Under the pieces are notes generated by a model. That model was not told the origin of the DNA. It did not search any database and worked only from the letters and a program-made list of their open reading frames with translations. Shown here one piece after another: positions 1 to 9,425 of a DNA stretch of 64,000 bases (position 1 is its first letter; every line of letters starts with the position of its first letter). Position numbers and translations under genes: made by a program. This DNA is from Prochlorococcus sp. AG-424-P18 (GTDB taxonomy: Bacteria > Cyanobacteriota > Cyanobacteriia > PCC-6307 > Cyanobiaceae): contig QCNJ01000004.1 in NCBI GenBank assembly GCA_003213235.1, positions 1 to 64,000 on the forward strand, given 5' to 3'.

Positions 1-90
1 TTTTAAAAAATTATTTATTTTATAACAAATCTAGTGGTTATTATTGGAATGTACTGAATATCTATTTCTCCCCTAACTCCAGTTATAGTC

Positions 91-118
91 AAAAAAAAAG
101 AGACTTATGAGGTCTCTT
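91..118 (-). terminator. Rho-independent terminator after tRNA-Asn
   Basis: Read on the minus strand, a 7-bp stem (AAGAGAC paired with GTCTCTT) with a 7-nt loop is followed at once by an uninterrupted T run (the A run at 91-97). It lies about 27 nt beyond the 3' end of the tRNA-Asn gene and faces the right way to end its transcript. Confidence 0.75.
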
Positions 119-144
119 GATTGTTCTTGAATTTTTTTAAGGAA

Positions 145-216
<72 letters not shown>

Positions 217-265
217 ATATAAGATGAATTTAGCTCCTTAAAGTGCCTTATGACAAGTAAAAAGA

Positions 266-940
266 TTAATTATATTGAAATTTTGATGGATCTTGCCAAT
301 CAGACAAAAAACCATTTTTTAACTCTGCAACAGCATCAGCATAAGTTAATTCTTCATATCTGTGAGTAATCCATAAAGCGGATAAAGGTTTTTTTAAGTC
401 ACTTGTAAGATTTTTAATAGTTTTTAAAACTTTTACTTGGCTAGTTTGATCAAGTAATGCCGTAGGTTCATCTAAGAGAATAAAATTTCTATTACTAATA
501 AGAGTGCATGCAATAGTTAAACGTTGTTTTTGCCCCCCGCTTAAGGTGTGAATTGGCCTTTTTTCAAAACCAGTCAATCCCACCTTATCGAGCACATATT
601 CAATTTTTTTTGAAATTTCATATTCACTTATATTTTGATTAATATTAATCAAAAGTTCACTCCTGCAATTTGGCATCAATATTTGATGATCGGGGTTTTG
701 AAATACCATACCAATATTTGCTTTACAATGGACTTCTCCATTTATTGGTTTAATGATCCCATTGATTAACTTTAAAAGAGTACTTTTTCCACTTCCATTT
801 TTACCAACGATCATCCATAATCCAGGTTTTTTTATTGAGAAACTACATTTGAAAATTAAATTCTTTTTTTTTTCATGATATGAAAAAGAAACATCTTCGA
901 AATACAAATGAGGTATTTCATTTTCAAAAGTATCGCTCAT
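266..940 (-). CDS. ECF/CbiO-type ABC transporter ATP-binding protein
   Basis: This 224-residue protein is a single nucleotide-binding domain. It shows Walker A GKNGSGKST (about 46-54), a Q-loop in the FQNPDHQ context (about 80-86) typical of energy-coupling-factor and cobalt-type ATPases, the signature LSGGQ (133-137), Walker B FILLDEPT (153-160) and the H-loop ITHR. Proteins of this type power membrane uptake of vitamins or metal ions together with a T component and a substrate-binding S component. Neither partner gene is nearby, so the substrate cannot be inferred. It lies 8 nt downstream of a UPF0367 gene on the same strand, suggesting cotranscription. The ATPase family is clear; the transported substrate is unknown. 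Confidence 0.85.
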   Translation of the reverse strand: MSDTFENEIPHLYFEDVSFSYHEKKKNLIFKCSFSIKKPGLWMIVGKNGSGKSTLLKLINGIIKPINGEVHCKANIGMVFQNPDHQILMPNCRSELLININQNISEYEISKKIEYVLDKVGLTGFEKRPIHTLSGGQKQRLTIACTLISNRNFILLDEPTALLDQTSQVKVLKTIKNLTSDLKKPLSALWITHRYEELTYADAVAELKNGFLSDWQDPSKFQYN

Positions 941-948
941 AAAAGCCT

Positions 949-1221
949 CTAGTCTATATTTAATGAAAATCCAGGTCTTTTAGCTCCTCCTGCTACTGAT
1001 GATTTTTCATATATTTGCACAGAAATAATTTCTTGAGCTCTGACAGCAATTAATTTGTCTTGGACTTTATCACACCTTAATTCAATTAAGTTTGAGGATT
1101 CTAAAGTTTCATTCATAGAACTTTTTATTTCATCATAAATTCTTTTAACATCCTCAAATTCTTTCTTCTGAATTGAAAGGGGAAAAGGTGAATATCTCAA
1201 ACTTAGTTCCAGCGAATACAT
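949..1221 (-). CDS. UPF0367 family protein (cyanobacterial, unknown function)
   Basis: This small soluble protein of 90 residues begins MYSLELSLRYSPFPLSIQ, which matches the opening of the UPF0367 family as I remember it; the family is largely restricted to cyanobacteria and plastid lineages. No catalytic motif is visible, and there is neither a signal peptide nor a membrane segment. The start chosen is the second ATG, at 1221, because the family normally opens with MYS/MYT; the ATG at 1227 would add two residues. The ABC ATPase gene follows after 8 nt. No function is known. Confidence 0.8.
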   Translation of the reverse strand: MYSLELSLRYSPFPLSIQKKEFEDVKRIYDEIKSSMNETLESSNLIELRCDKVQDKLIAVRAQEIISVQIYEKSSVAGGAKRPGFSLNID

Positions 1222-1374
1222 AATCATTACAAAACTAACTTTATAATAATAAATATTTTTCCCTCGGAAAGTTATTATAAATTAAATTTTTTTTTAGAAA
1301 ATTATATAAAAGATCTTTAAATACAATTATTATTGATATATGAGATTTAATTTTGAAATTTAAATAATCATTTC

Positions 1375-2343
1375 ATGGAAATAGCAAATGATATAACTTC
1401 TCTAGTTGGAAATACTCCGTTAGTTAAATTAAATCGAATTAGAAATTATTTTAATTGTTATCCAGAAATAATAGCCAAACTAGAAAGTTTCAATCCATCA
1501 GCTTCCGTTAAAGATCGCATTGCTTATTCAATGTTATGTAAAGCTGAAGAAGAGGGATTGATTACACCAGAAGAAACCACATTAATTGAAGCAACAAGTG
1601 GCAATACTGGCATTGCATTAGCAATGGTTGCTGCAGCAAAAGGGTATAAATTGATATTAACTATGCCGGATACGATGAGCATTGAAAGAAGGGCAATGTT
1701 GAGAGCATACGGAGCTGAATTACAATTAACGCCAGGGCAAGAAGGAATGAAAGGAGCTTTAGCTTTGGCTAATGAGTTGTCTTCAAGCATTGCAAATAGC
1801 TATCAATTTAATCAATTTGAAAACTTTGCTAATCCAGATATTCATGAAAGAACAACAGCACAAGAAATATGGGCACAATCTAATAACAATTTAGATGGAC
1901 TAATTACGGGAGTAGGAACAGGAGGAACAATTACTGGTTGTGCACGTTTTTTGAAAAAAGTTAATCCAAATTGCAAAATTTATGCTGTAGAGCCCAAAAA
2001 AAGCGCTGTAATTTCAGGAGAAAAAGCAGGATCTCATTCGATTCAAGGAATTGGAGCAGGTTTCATACCCAAAGTCCTGAATACTAATTTAATTGATGAA
2101 ATTATAAAAATAGATGATGAAGAAGCATTTCATTATGGGCGTTTATTAGCTCGATTGGAAGGTCTTTTATCAGGCATCAGTAGTGGGGCAGCGTTAGCAG
2201 CAACTATAAAAATTGGTAAAAGGAAAGAACTAATTAATAAAAGATTGATAGTAATTCTTCCTAGTTTTGGTGAAAGATATCTATCAACCGCAATGTTTGA
2301 ATCCAATACCTCAATTCAAGCCAGAAAAGATGGTTATCTTTAA
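1375..2343 (+). CDS. cysK: Cysteine synthase A (O-acetylserine sulfhydrylase)
   Basis: CysK converts O-acetylserine and sulfide to cysteine, the last step of sulfate assimilation, using pyridoxal phosphate. The 322-residue length is typical. The PLP lysine lies in NPSASVKDR (Lys46), the substrate loop is TSGNTG (74-79), and a glycine-rich phosphate-binding stretch GVGTGGT lies in the middle of the protein. The start ATG gives the usual N-terminus with VGNTPLVKL at 11-19. A DnaJ-domain gene follows 16 nt downstream. Other sulfur genes in the window (cysH, sufBCDS) are far away and not cotranscribed. CysM-type isoforms are similar, so the A/B distinction is less certain than the reaction. Confidence 0.93.
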   Translation: MEIANDITSLVGNTPLVKLNRIRNYFNCYPEIIAKLESFNPSASVKDRIAYSMLCKAEEEGLITPEETTLIEATSGNTGIALAMVAAAKGYKLILTMPDTMSIERRAMLRAYGAELQLTPGQEGMKGALALANELSSSIANSYQFNQFENFANPDIHERTTAQEIWAQSNNNLDGLITGVGTGGTITGCARFLKKVNPNCKIYAVEPKKSAVISGEKAGSHSIQGIGAGFIPKVLNTNLIDEIIKIDDEEAFHYGRLLARLEGLLSGISSGAALAATIKIGKRKELINKRLIVILPSFGERYLSTAMFESNTSIQARKDGYL

Positions 2344-2359
2344 TTACTAATTTATCAAG

Positions 2360-3037
2360 ATGGAAAAAAATTTATATGCAGAATTAGGCATCAAACATAA
2401 TGCAACCAAAAGTGAAATTAAATCCTCATATCGTTCTTTAGTTAAGCAACATCATCCTGATGCAGGCGGCGAAAAAGAACGATTTCTTGCAATACAAAAT
2501 GCCTGGGAAATCCTAAATGATCCTATAAAGAAAGAACAATATGATAGGAATTTCTTCTCTTCCAGTTCATCATTTGATTCATTAAATGAAAATTGGGAAG
2601 AAAAATTTAATTCAAAAAAATATAATTCGTCAATTAAAGACAAAGAAGTTGAAACATGGATTAAAGAAATTTATACTCCGATCAATAGATTAATTAGTCA
2701 AATAATTAAACCCTTGAACAAAGAAATAAAAGAACTATCTGCGGATCCATATGATGATCAATTAATGGAAAATTTTTGCAGTTACATAATTCTTTCACAA
2801 AAGAAAATAGAAAAAGTTGAAAAAATTTATAACAAAACAATTGTTCCAAAGTCAATTTCAGCATTAGGTCTTGATCTTTATCATTGTTTTTCACAAGTTA
2901 AAGATGCACTTTCAGAATTTGATAGATATACACAAGGATACGTGGATAATTACTTATTTGATGGTAAAGAAATGATCAAAGAAGCAAAAAGAATCCAAGA
3001 AAAGATGTCTAAAGAGAAAAAAAATAAAAATTTTTAG
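2360..3037 (+). CDS. J-domain protein (DnaJ-like, type III)
   Basis: An N-terminal J domain covers about residues 4-65 and contains the diagnostic HPD tripeptide (32-34). There is no Gly/Phe-rich linker and no cysteine-rich zinc domain, so this is a type III J protein that would stimulate a DnaK ATPase rather than act as a full DnaJ. The remaining 150 or so residues are charged and helical-looking, rich in Lys and Glu, with no recognised domain. It lies directly downstream of cysK on the same strand. Client and partner DnaK are unknown. Confidence 0.85.
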   Translation: MEKNLYAELGIKHNATKSEIKSSYRSLVKQHHPDAGGEKERFLAIQNAWEILNDPIKKEQYDRNFFSSSSSFDSLNENWEEKFNSKKYNSSIKDKEVETWIKEIYTPINRLISQIIKPLNKEIKELSADPYDDQLMENFCSYIILSQKKIEKVEKIYNKTIVPKSISALGLDLYHCFSQVKDALSEFDRYTQGYVDNYLFDGKEMIKEAKRIQEKMSKEKKNKNF

Positions 3038-3063
3038 AAATAAAATTTTATTTATAAATATGT

Positions 3064-3300
3064 TTATTGAATATATTCTTTTAGTTGATCTAATTTCAAC
3101 CAAACATCTGGAACAGGTCTGCGCCATCGAATCTGAGCATATTCATCTTTGACGGAAAGAATCTCTCCAGGACCTTCAAAGACATAATTAGGTAAATCAT
3201 TATCACTAGCTAGAGCCTCAATACTTTTTAAATAACTTTCTTTATCGACAAAAACTAAGCTTCCTTTCTTGAGAGGTTTCTTTGGATTAGAATCTGTCAT
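3064..3300 (-). CDS. ndhO: NAD(P)H-quinone oxidoreductase subunit O
   Basis: This 78-residue protein has the conserved NdhO core: KKGSLVFVDKE near the N-terminus, a FEGPGEI turn, and the C-terminal stretch IRWRRPVPDVWL. NdhO is a peripheral subunit specific to cyanobacterial and chloroplast NDH-1, which carries out cyclic electron flow and respiration in thylakoids. It is single-standing and convergent with the J-protein gene (26-nt gap). There is no membrane segment, as expected for this subunit. Confidence 0.92.
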   Translation of the reverse strand: MTDSNPKKPLKKGSLVFVDKESYLKSIEALASDNDLPNYVFEGPGEILSVKDEYAQIRWRRPVPDVWLKLDQLKEYIQ

Positions 3301-3436
3301 AATAAAGTCAACAAAGTTGTTTGAAACTTATTATACAAAAACTTATTTGATAAATATTTAAAAAAATTGATAACAGAATAATAATTACAAACGTCTAAAA
3401 AATTTAATAGCCTTAATTAATAAATATCTATAAAAT

Positions 3437-4363
3437 ATGCGTCTTTTACTACTTGGCTGCACTGGATTTGTTGGGAAAGAATTAGTACCTACACTTCTCA
3501 ATGAAAATCACGAAATTTATATTGTAAGTAGAAAACCCATCAGTCAATTAAAACTTGATTTGGATTTCAATAAATTTAAATTTTTTCAAATAGATTTGTC
3601 AAAAGAAAAAAACTGGAGTAACCAAAATCTTCTAAATACTTTAAGCGAGACAGATGGAATTATTAACTTGATGGGAGAACCTATAGCAGAAAAAAAATGG
3701 ACTTCTGCACAAAAACAAGAGATTGAAAATAGTCGCATTAACACTACGAAATTTTTGATGAAGACCCTTAAAAATTTCAAAATCAACCCAAAAGTTATTA
3801 TTAATGGATCAGCAATAGGTTATTACGGAACAAGTTTGTCGAATGAATTCACAGAAAATAGTATTGTAGGAAAAGACTTTTTAGCTAATCTTTGCAAAAA
3901 ATGGGAGGCGGTAGCTGCTGAAAAACCATTTTTCTCAAGGTTAGTTATTTTTAGAATTGGAATTGTCCTGGAGGCAGATGGAGGAGCATTAGGCAAAATG
4001 CTCCCTATATTTAAAATTGGACTAGGTGGACCAATTGGAGATGGTAAGCAGTGGATGAGTTGGATTCACAGAAGTGATTTATGTTCATTAATTACTAAAG
4101 CATTAGTTGATAAAAAGTATTCAGGAGTATTTAATGCTGTTGCACCAAATCCAGTATTAATGAAAGACTTTTCTCAGACTTTAGGCAAATGTTTAAATAG
4201 ACCTAATTTACTTCCAGTGCCTGGAGCGGTTTTAAAAATATTGTTAGGAGATGGAGCAAAAGTTGTACTGGAAGGACAAAAAGTAATAAGCAGTAAACTC
4301 AAAAATTATGCTTTTAAGTATCCTCTTCTTGAGAAAGCAATTTACGCCTCCACCAAGAATTAA
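3437..4363 (+). CDS. TIGR01777 family NAD(P)-dependent epimerase (YfcH-like)
   Basis: This is an extended short-chain dehydrogenase fold of 308 residues. The nucleotide-binding motif is GCTGFVG (about 7-13), and the YxxxK-region equivalent is the SAIGYYG segment. WMSWIHRSDL and the C-terminal DUF1731-like tail (NRPNLLPVPGAVLKILLGDGA) are hallmarks of TIGR01777. The family is often labelled a cell-division inhibitor homologue, but no reaction is established. Its last 50 nt overlap the convergent gene on the other strand. Confidence 0.85.
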   Translation: MRLLLLGCTGFVGKELVPTLLNENHEIYIVSRKPISQLKLDLDFNKFKFFQIDLSKEKNWSNQNLLNTLSETDGIINLMGEPIAEKKWTSAQKQEIENSRINTTKFLMKTLKNFKINPKVIINGSAIGYYGTSLSNEFTENSIVGKDFLANLCKKWEAVAAEKPFFSRLVIFRIGIVLEADGGALGKMLPIFKIGLGGPIGDGKQWMSWIHRSDLCSLITKALVDKKYSGVFNAVAPNPVLMKDFSQTLGKCLNRPNLLPVPGAVLKILLGDGAKVVLEGQKVISSKLKNYAFKYPLLEKAIYASTKN

Positions 4364-4583
4364 TGCCGTTTACCAAAGCACCAATAATAAGAATCGTTAT
4401 CAATGGGACTACAAGAGGATTCCAAACTATCTGAATAAAATTTATAAAAATAAATATCCCATTTAATTGCATGATGATTGCAAAAATAAAAAATATTGCA
4501 AAAAAAATTACTGTAAATAAATTTATTAATAATAAATTGTCAATAATTTGTTTTAACCTATTTTGATTATTTTCCTTAGTCAT
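4314..4583 (-). CDS. Small two-helix membrane protein, unknown
   Basis: This 89-residue protein has two hydrophobic segments, about residues 20-45 and 50-72, a polar N-terminus and a basic WWRRK stretch just after the second helix, suggesting an integral membrane protein with a cytoplasmic tail. I do not recognise the family. It overlaps the upstream gene (4576-5778) by 8 nt, so translation is probably coupled to the LpxB-like gene. Its 3' end is antisense to the last 50 nt of the TIGR01777 gene. Its reality is supported by the tight coupling and the ordered helix-loop-helix pattern. Confidence 0.7.
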   Translation of the reverse strand: MTKENNQNRLKQIIDNLLLINLFTVIFFAIFFIFAIIMQLNGIFIFINFIQIVWNPLVVPLITILIIGALVNGINSWWRRKLLSQEEDT

Positions 4584-5778
4584 TTTTTATAACAATATTC
4601 ATATCATCCACCATCTTAAAACAAGCTTTGTTTTCACCAAGTCTTTTTTTAGCATTTTCATTACATGAGATCATAAACTTCTTATTTAGCTGTATTAGAT
4701 ATATTACTTTTATGATCAATTTTATTGTCTGATTTATTTGATCATTTTTATCTTTATAATTACTGGCACAAAAAACATATTTTCCAAGCAAACGTCTTTG
4801 TGCTTCTGCAAAAGTTTTTGTAAATTGTGGACCTTTACCTTCAATCTGTATAACGGGTTTTCCTAATCCAATCGCTTGCTCTGCTGCTGTTCCTGCCATG
4901 CTGATGCAGCATCTACTTTTCAATAATATATTGTCAAAATTATTCCAATATACATTAACTTCTAAAAATTTATATTGGAATTTCAAGAGGTTCTTATCTT
5001 CTATTTTTTCAAGGTTTGACCATCCTCTTTTTTGAAATATCTCCTCTATTCTTAAAGAAGATAAAGCATTAACTATTGCAAAATTAAACTGAATTTTTTG
5101 AAAATACCTAAAATCTGACAACGCCTCTAATACCTCTAAAATCAAAACAAAATTATCTAAAATCTCAGGAAATCTACTTCCCGGGAATAATCCAATACTA
5201 AATTCAGATTTCTTTAATACTTTATTTCTAGAAAAAAACTTATCCATAAATGGATTACCTAAAAAAGACACTTTCTTTTTTAATTGCAAAGTTAAATCAT
5301 TAGCTGTAAGAGAATCTCTCGTATATATTTTTTTTGCTTTTTGTGAGAGCAGAAAAAATTTAGAAGGCCATGGTAATTGCAACTTACCTTCATAATGACT
5401 GGAATAAGCAACTAGATATGTAAAAAAATCTTTCTTACAAACCCATGCAAAAAAAACTGGTACAATATCTCCAACTACAAAAAAATAATCATATTTTTTT
5501 TTAATTTTAAAAGTTAAATATAATCTTTTTAAAAGATAAAATACTTCTCCTCCTAATATCTCAGTGAGTCTTCCTTTTAAAGAATTATATCCAATTCCTC
5601 CTGTACTAAATTCTTTAGTTTTACCTACAATTTTAATTTTTTCTTTTTCGTAATGGTTTCCTTTACCAACAATTGGCAAAGCATGAACAGAATAACCACT
5701 TTTTACGAATTGCTTAGCTATTAGACTCCCAGATAGATCTTCTCCATGCCCATTACTTAATATTAAAATTTTAAACAA
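4576..5778 (-). CDS. LpxB-like glycosyltransferase (TIGR03492 family)
   Basis: This 400-residue protein resembles the lipid-A-disaccharide-synthase-related family TIGR03492, which is conserved in cyanobacteria. It starts LILSNGHGEDLSGS, contains a central IGLFPGSRFPEI motif (GT-B fold linker) and a C-terminal CISMAGTAAEQAIGLGKPVIQIEGKG donor-binding signature. These features indicate a nucleotide-sugar glycosyltransferase acting at the membrane face, but the substrate of this subfamily is not established and it should not be equated with true LpxB. It is followed by the coupled small membrane gene and preceded, with a 1-nt gap, by a TPR gene. A second LpxB-like gene lies at 58884-60149. Confidence 0.75.
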   Translation of the reverse strand: MFKILILSNGHGEDLSGSLIAKQFVKSGYSVHALPIVGKGNHYEKEKIKIVGKTKEFSTGGIGYNSLKGRLTEILGGEVFYLLKRLYLTFKIKKKYDYFFVVGDIVPVFFAWVCKKDFFTYLVAYSSHYEGKLQLPWPSKFFLLSQKAKKIYTRDSLTANDLTLQLKKKVSFLGNPFMDKFFSRNKVLKKSEFSIGLFPGSRFPEILDNFVLILEVLEALSDFRYFQKIQFNFAIVNALSSLRIEEIFQKRGWSNLEKIEDKNLLKFQYKFLEVNVYWNNFDNILLKSRCCISMAGTAAEQAIGLGKPVIQIEGKGPQFTKTFAEAQRRLLGKYVFCASNYKDKNDQINQTIKLIIKVIYLIQLNKKFMISCNENAKKRLGENKACFKMVDDMNIVIKND

Positions 5779-5779
5779 T

Positions 5780-6208
5780 TTAAAATTCCAACCATTTTTT
5801 TACTTTGGTTAACTCAGGCCAATCTGGACATCTACTTAATCCGTCTTCAACAGATTCTTTCAACTCACTTTTCACATCTGGCATCATCATAGACATTTTT
5901 TTTATTAACTCAATATGATCCCTAACACCTTTATTATTTGTAGCCAAAAGAGCTAAAGACAAATTCATTCTTGCTTGTGGGTCTTGCTGATTTAATCGAA
6001 CAGCTTGCCTAGCAGCTGCCAAAGCTTCTTCATTATTTTTCAAAAGTAATTGAAGCCATGATAAGCAAGTCCAAGCAGCAAAATGATTTGGTATTTGCTG
6101 AATGATTTTTTGAAAATCTTGAACGATTGGAATTAAATCTTGCCCAGATTTGTATCTTGATAGAGCTGCATTAAAATCCTCTTCGATAGGATTAATTTCG
6201 TTATTCAT
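5780..6208 (-). CDS. TPR repeat protein
   Basis: This soluble 142-residue protein contains about two tetratricopeptide repeats between residues 30 and 95, with the typical pattern NHFAAWTCLSWLQLLLKNNEEALAAA then RQAVRLNQQDPQARMNLSLAL. It probably serves as a protein-protein adaptor. It sits between the IscA-like gene (6-nt gap) and the LpxB-like gene (1-nt gap) on the same strand, so these are probably one operon. No partner can be named. Confidence 0.8.
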   Translation of the reverse strand: MNNEINPIEEDFNAALSRYKSGQDLIPIVQDFQKIIQQIPNHFAAWTCLSWLQLLLKNNEEALAAARQAVRLNQQDPQARMNLSLALLATNNKGVRDHIELIKKMSMMMPDVKSELKESVEDGLSRCPDWPELTKVKKWLEF

Positions 6209-6214
6209 TATTTA

Positions 6215-6607
6215 TTAGACAGCAAAAGAACTTCCACAACCGCAAGTTTGAGAAGCATTAGGATTTACAAAATTAAAGCCGCCGCCAATTAATTCCTTAC
6301 TAAAATCTAATTGCATTCCATAAATATATAAAAGACTTTTAGGATCGCAGACTACTTGAAAGCTTTGATTAGCTTTTAATGAATAATCATAAACTTTATC
6401 ATCGGGATTTATTTCATTAGTTCCTATAAAATCCATCGTATAACTCATACCACTACATCCGCCTGATCTTACTCCTACCCTTAGAGCTTTTTTATCACTT
6501 TGGCCATTCAATAAATTTGAAATTTGTTCTATAGCATCATTCGTAATTAAGATCCCTTTACCATCATCAGAATTTTTAATTTCCTGTTTAACTTCTACAT
6601 TTTCCAT
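6215..6607 (-). CDS. HesB/IscA/SufA family iron-sulfur carrier
   Basis: An A-type Fe-S carrier of 130 residues, with the three cysteines needed for cluster or iron binding: Cys51 in RSGGCSGM, and Cys122 and Cys124 in TCGCGSSF. Such proteins receive clusters from the Suf scaffold and pass them to apoproteins. The start at 6607 (MENVEV) is chosen because upstream codons to 6667 encode an unconserved hydrophobic stretch in an AT-rich leader. No clear Shine-Dalgarno sequence precedes it. The sufBCDS operon is elsewhere in the window (45-50 kb). Confidence 0.88.
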   Translation of the reverse strand: MENVEVKQEIKNSDDGKGILITNDAIEQISNLLNGQSDKKALRVGVRSGGCSGMSYTMDFIGTNEINPDDKVYDYSLKANQSFQVVCDPKSLLYIYGMQLDFSKELIGGGFNFVNPNASQTCGCGSSFAV

Positions 6608-6706
6608 AAACAAAGGATTTCTACTATATATAATATAAAAACTTAATCGATAGGATGCATAGATCAAACATTATTGAAACTTGATTTGTTATAATTTTAA
6701 GAAAAA

Positions 6707-8161
6707 GTGAAAATTGCAATAGTTGGTTCAGGATTAGCTGGTCTTACAGCAGCAGTCAATTTAGTTGATGAAGGTCATGAAGTAGAGATTTACGAGAGCA
6801 GGTCATTTTGGGGAGGTAAAGTCGGAAGTTGGGAAGATAAGGATGGCAACCACATAGAAATGGGTTTACATGTATTTTTTTACAATTATGCAAATCTTTT
6901 TAAATTAATGAAAAAAGTGGGAGCTTTAGATAATTTACTCCCGAAAGATCATACTCATCTATTCATTAATAATGGTGGGAATTTGAAATCGTTAGATTTC
7001 AGATTCCCCTTGGGTGCTCCATTTAATGGACTAAAAGCTTTTTTTACCACCGAACAACTTACTTTGGTAGATAAGTTCAGAAATGCCTTAGCTTTAGGCA
7101 CAAGTCCAATAGTTAGAGGATTGATGGACTATGAAGGCGCAATGAAAATAATTAGAGATCTAGATAAAATTAGTTTTAAAGAATGGTTTTTAAACCATGG
7201 TGGAAGTGAAAAAAGCTTAGAAAGAATGTGGGATCCTATCGCATATGCTTTAGGTTTTATTAATTGCAAAGATATTTCAGCAAGATGCATGCTAACTATA
7301 TTTATGATGTTTGCTTCAAAAACAGAAGCCTCAAAACTTAATCTTTTAAAAGGTTCTCCTCATAAGTGGTTAACTCAACCTATTGTCGACTACATCACAA
7401 ACAAAGGAGCAAAAATACATCTTAACCATAAGGTAGAAGAAATCATTTATGAAAAAGAATCTTCCTCTTTTTCAGTAAATCAATTAAAAATATCTTCTCC
7501 TGAAGGAATTAAGGCAGTGTTTGCAGATAAATTTCTAGCTGCCTGTGATGTTCCTGGAATAAAAAAAATAATTCCAAAAGAATGGTATCAATTTAAAGAA
7601 TTTGAAGGTTTAAAAAAACTTAGAGCTGTAGCTGTTGCCACAATCCAATTAAGATATGACGGTTGGGTTACAGAATTACAAAAGGATAATACTGGAAACG
7701 AACCAATTGGACTAGATAACCTTCTTTATTCTGCTGATGCCTCTTTCAGTTGTTTTGCTGATTTAGCACTAGCAAGTCCAGCAGACTATAGAAAAAAAGA
7801 TATGGGATCGCTTCTCCAATGTGTTTTAACTCCTGGCGATAGATGGATGGGAAGATCCACAGAAAGAATTACAAAAGAAATAGATAAAGAGGTTCGCCGT
7901 CTATTCCCATCCTCAAAAAACCTTAAATTGCTTTGGAGCAACGTGGTACAAATTCCACAATCACTCTACAGAGAATCTCCCGGAATGGAACCTTTCAGAC
8001 CCGATCAAAAAACATCTATATCTAATTTCTTCATGGCTGGTAGTTATACAAAACAAGATTATATAGATTCTATGGAGGGAGCTACAATGAGTGGTCATTT
8101 AGCTGCTGCCGCAATTTTAGAGAAGAAAGCCGAATTAGCAAAAAATCTTGCAGTAAGTTAA
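6707..8161 (+). CDS. crtQ: Zeta-carotene desaturase
   Basis: CrtQ (plant-type ZDS) desaturates zeta-carotene via neurosporene toward lycopene in the thylakoid or cytoplasmic membrane. The 484-residue protein begins with an FAD-binding dinucleotide motif ([13 protein letters not shown], residues 7-19), followed by [16 protein letters not shown]. The C-terminal amine-oxidase-type motif [23 protein letters not shown] contacts FAD. The start codon is GTG. It is 3 nt upstream of an SRPBCC gene and the two are surely cotranscribed. Phytoene desaturase is the nearest alternative, but the sequence fits the ZDS branch better from memory of the family. Confidence 0.9.
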   Translation: MKIAIVGSGLAGLTAAVNLVDEGHEVEIYESRSFWGGKVGSWEDKDGNHIEMGLHVFFYNYANLFKLMKKVGALDNLLPKDHTHLFINNGGNLKSLDFRFPLGAPFNGLKAFFTTEQLTLVDKFRNALALGTSPIVRGLMDYEGAMKIIRDLDKISFKEWFLNHGGSEKSLERMWDPIAYALGFINCKDISARCMLTIFMMFASKTEASKLNLLKGSPHKWLTQPIVDYITNKGAKIHLNHKVEEIIYEKESSSFSVNQLKISSPEGIKAVFADKFLAACDVPGIKKIIPKEWYQFKEFEGLKKLRAVAVATIQLRYDGWVTELQKDNTGNEPIGLDNLLYSADASFSCFADLALASPADYRKKDMGSLLQCVLTPGDRWMGRSTERITKEIDKEVRRLFPSSKNLKLLWSNVVQIPQSLYRESPGMEPFRPDQKTSISNFFMAGSYTKQDYIDSMEGATMSGHLAAAAILEKKAELAKNLAVS

Positions 8162-8164
8162 TTC

Positions 8165-8635
8165 ATGGGTACTTGGCTAAAACATGACGTGATAACGGTC
8201 GTTAATGCGCCTCTTGAAAATGTATGGGATACATGGAGCGATTTAGACTCAATGTCACTTTGGATGAGCTGGATTGAATCTGTAAAAACAGTTGACGAAA
8301 AAACTAATACGTTACCAGATTTAACAGAATGGACTTTAGCTGCAAATGGCTTTAGGTTTAAATGGAAAGCTCAAATTACAGAAAGGGTTGAAAAAAGCAA
8401 ACTTAAATGGAAATCAATAGGAGGTTTACCAACTGAGGGATCAGTAGTTTTCGAAAGTAAAAGTGATCAAATCACAACGGTCAATTTAGCCATAACTTAT
8501 GAACTTCCAAAAATGATTGCTCGGTTTATGGAAGAAAATATTTTAGGCAAAATGGTTACAAACGAATTACAGGCCAATATTGATAGGTTCAAAGATTTAG
8601 TTGAAAAGAACTATACAAAAAATTTTTCTAACTAA
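8165..8635 (+). CDS. SRPBCC (START/Bet v1-like) family protein
   Basis: This 156-residue protein has the polyketide cyclase/SRPBCC layout: an N-terminal strand with VITVVNAPLENVWDTWSDLDSMSLWMSW, central alternating strands and a long C-terminal helix. The fold encloses a hydrophobic ligand cavity. Its tight linkage to crtQ (3-nt gap) suggests a role with carotenoids or another lipid, but that is inference. Its 3' end overlaps hemD on the opposite strand by 8 nt. Confidence 0.8.
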   Translation: MGTWLKHDVITVVNAPLENVWDTWSDLDSMSLWMSWIESVKTVDEKTNTLPDLTEWTLAANGFRFKWKAQITERVEKSKLKWKSIGGLPTEGSVVFESKSDQITTVNLAITYELPKMIARFMEENILGKMVTNELQANIDRFKDLVEKNYTKNFSN

Positions 8636-9425
8636 AAATATTAATTGCTAAATCTAGTAGTCCTTCAAAAGTATATTTTTGTGCCTGACTATCAACTCTT
8701 CCAAAAATCTTGTTACATATTTTTGTTGTCTGAGGTCCAATAGTTAATAACTTAATTTGATCAAAATATTCTAACCATTGTTTGCCAAGTTTTTTTTCAA
8801 GTAAAAAAGCAGTATTTACTACGGTTTTACCGCTTGAGAAAATAATTGCATCGACTTTTCGATTAGAAATAATATCAATTGTTTCTTGCGGAATTGAGTC
8901 AGGACATCTAGTTTCATATGCAGCAACCTCAAATACACGAGAACCAGACTTTCTAAATTGATCTGCAATTAAATCCCTACCACCTGTTTGAACTCTTGGT
9001 ACAAAAACTCGAAGTCCATAACCAGATACTGGGAAATTATCAATTAAACTTTCAGCAACAAATTCTGGAGGTATGAAATCAGCCTTAATACCAAAATCAT
9101 CAAGAGTTTTTGAGGTTTTTTCTCCGACTACGGCGATTTTTGTTTTTTTAGAACATTCTTTTAATGAACTATTAAAGAATCTAAGTCTTTTATCCACAAA
9201 TTTTATCCCATTACTACTGGAAAAAATAATCCAATGAAAATCATTTATTTGATTTAATGCTTCGTCAAGAGGATTTAAATCATCAGGATCACCAATACTT
9301 ATTGCAGGCAAATCAAATACATTAGCGCCCTTGCTTGTGAAAATCTTTTTTATATCCAATATCCCTTCTTTTGATCGAGTAATAATTATATTTCTTTGAT
9401 CAAGGGGTAGATCAACTTTTGGCAT
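8628..9425 (-). CDS. hemD: Uroporphyrinogen-III synthase
   Basis: HemD cyclises hydroxymethylbilane to uroporphyrinogen III, the branch point for chlorophyll, heme and sirohaem. About 265 residues show the two-lobed HemD pattern: IIITRSKEG at the start, IIFSSSNGIKFV, an AVGEKTSKTL turn, AAYETRCPD and the C-terminal IIFSSGKTVVNT and TIGPQTTK motifs. The ATG at 9425 (MPKVDLP) is preferred over 9440 because a GAGG lies 6 nt upstream of it. The first codons overlap the end of rbfA by 14 nt, indicating translational coupling. Confidence 0.88.
   Translation of the reverse strand: MPKVDLPLDQRNIIITRSKEGILDIKKIFTSKGANVFDLPAISIGDPDDLNPLDEALNQINDFHWIIFSSSNGIKFVDKRLRFFNSSLKECSKKTKIAVVGEKTSKTLDDFGIKADFIPPEFVAESLIDNFPVSGYGLRVFVPRVQTGGRDLIADQFRKSGSRVFEVAAYETRCPDSIPQETIDIISNRKVDAIIFSSGKTVVNTAFLLEKKLGKQWLEYFDQIKLLTIGPQTTKICNKIFGRVDSQAQKYTFEGLLDLAINIFS

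Noticed and set aside
3038..3063. AAATAAAA/TTTTATTT palindrome after the J-protein gene as a terminator
   Set aside because: The stem is made only of A-T pairs and there is no separate T tract. It may help termination but is not distinguishable from AT-rich background.
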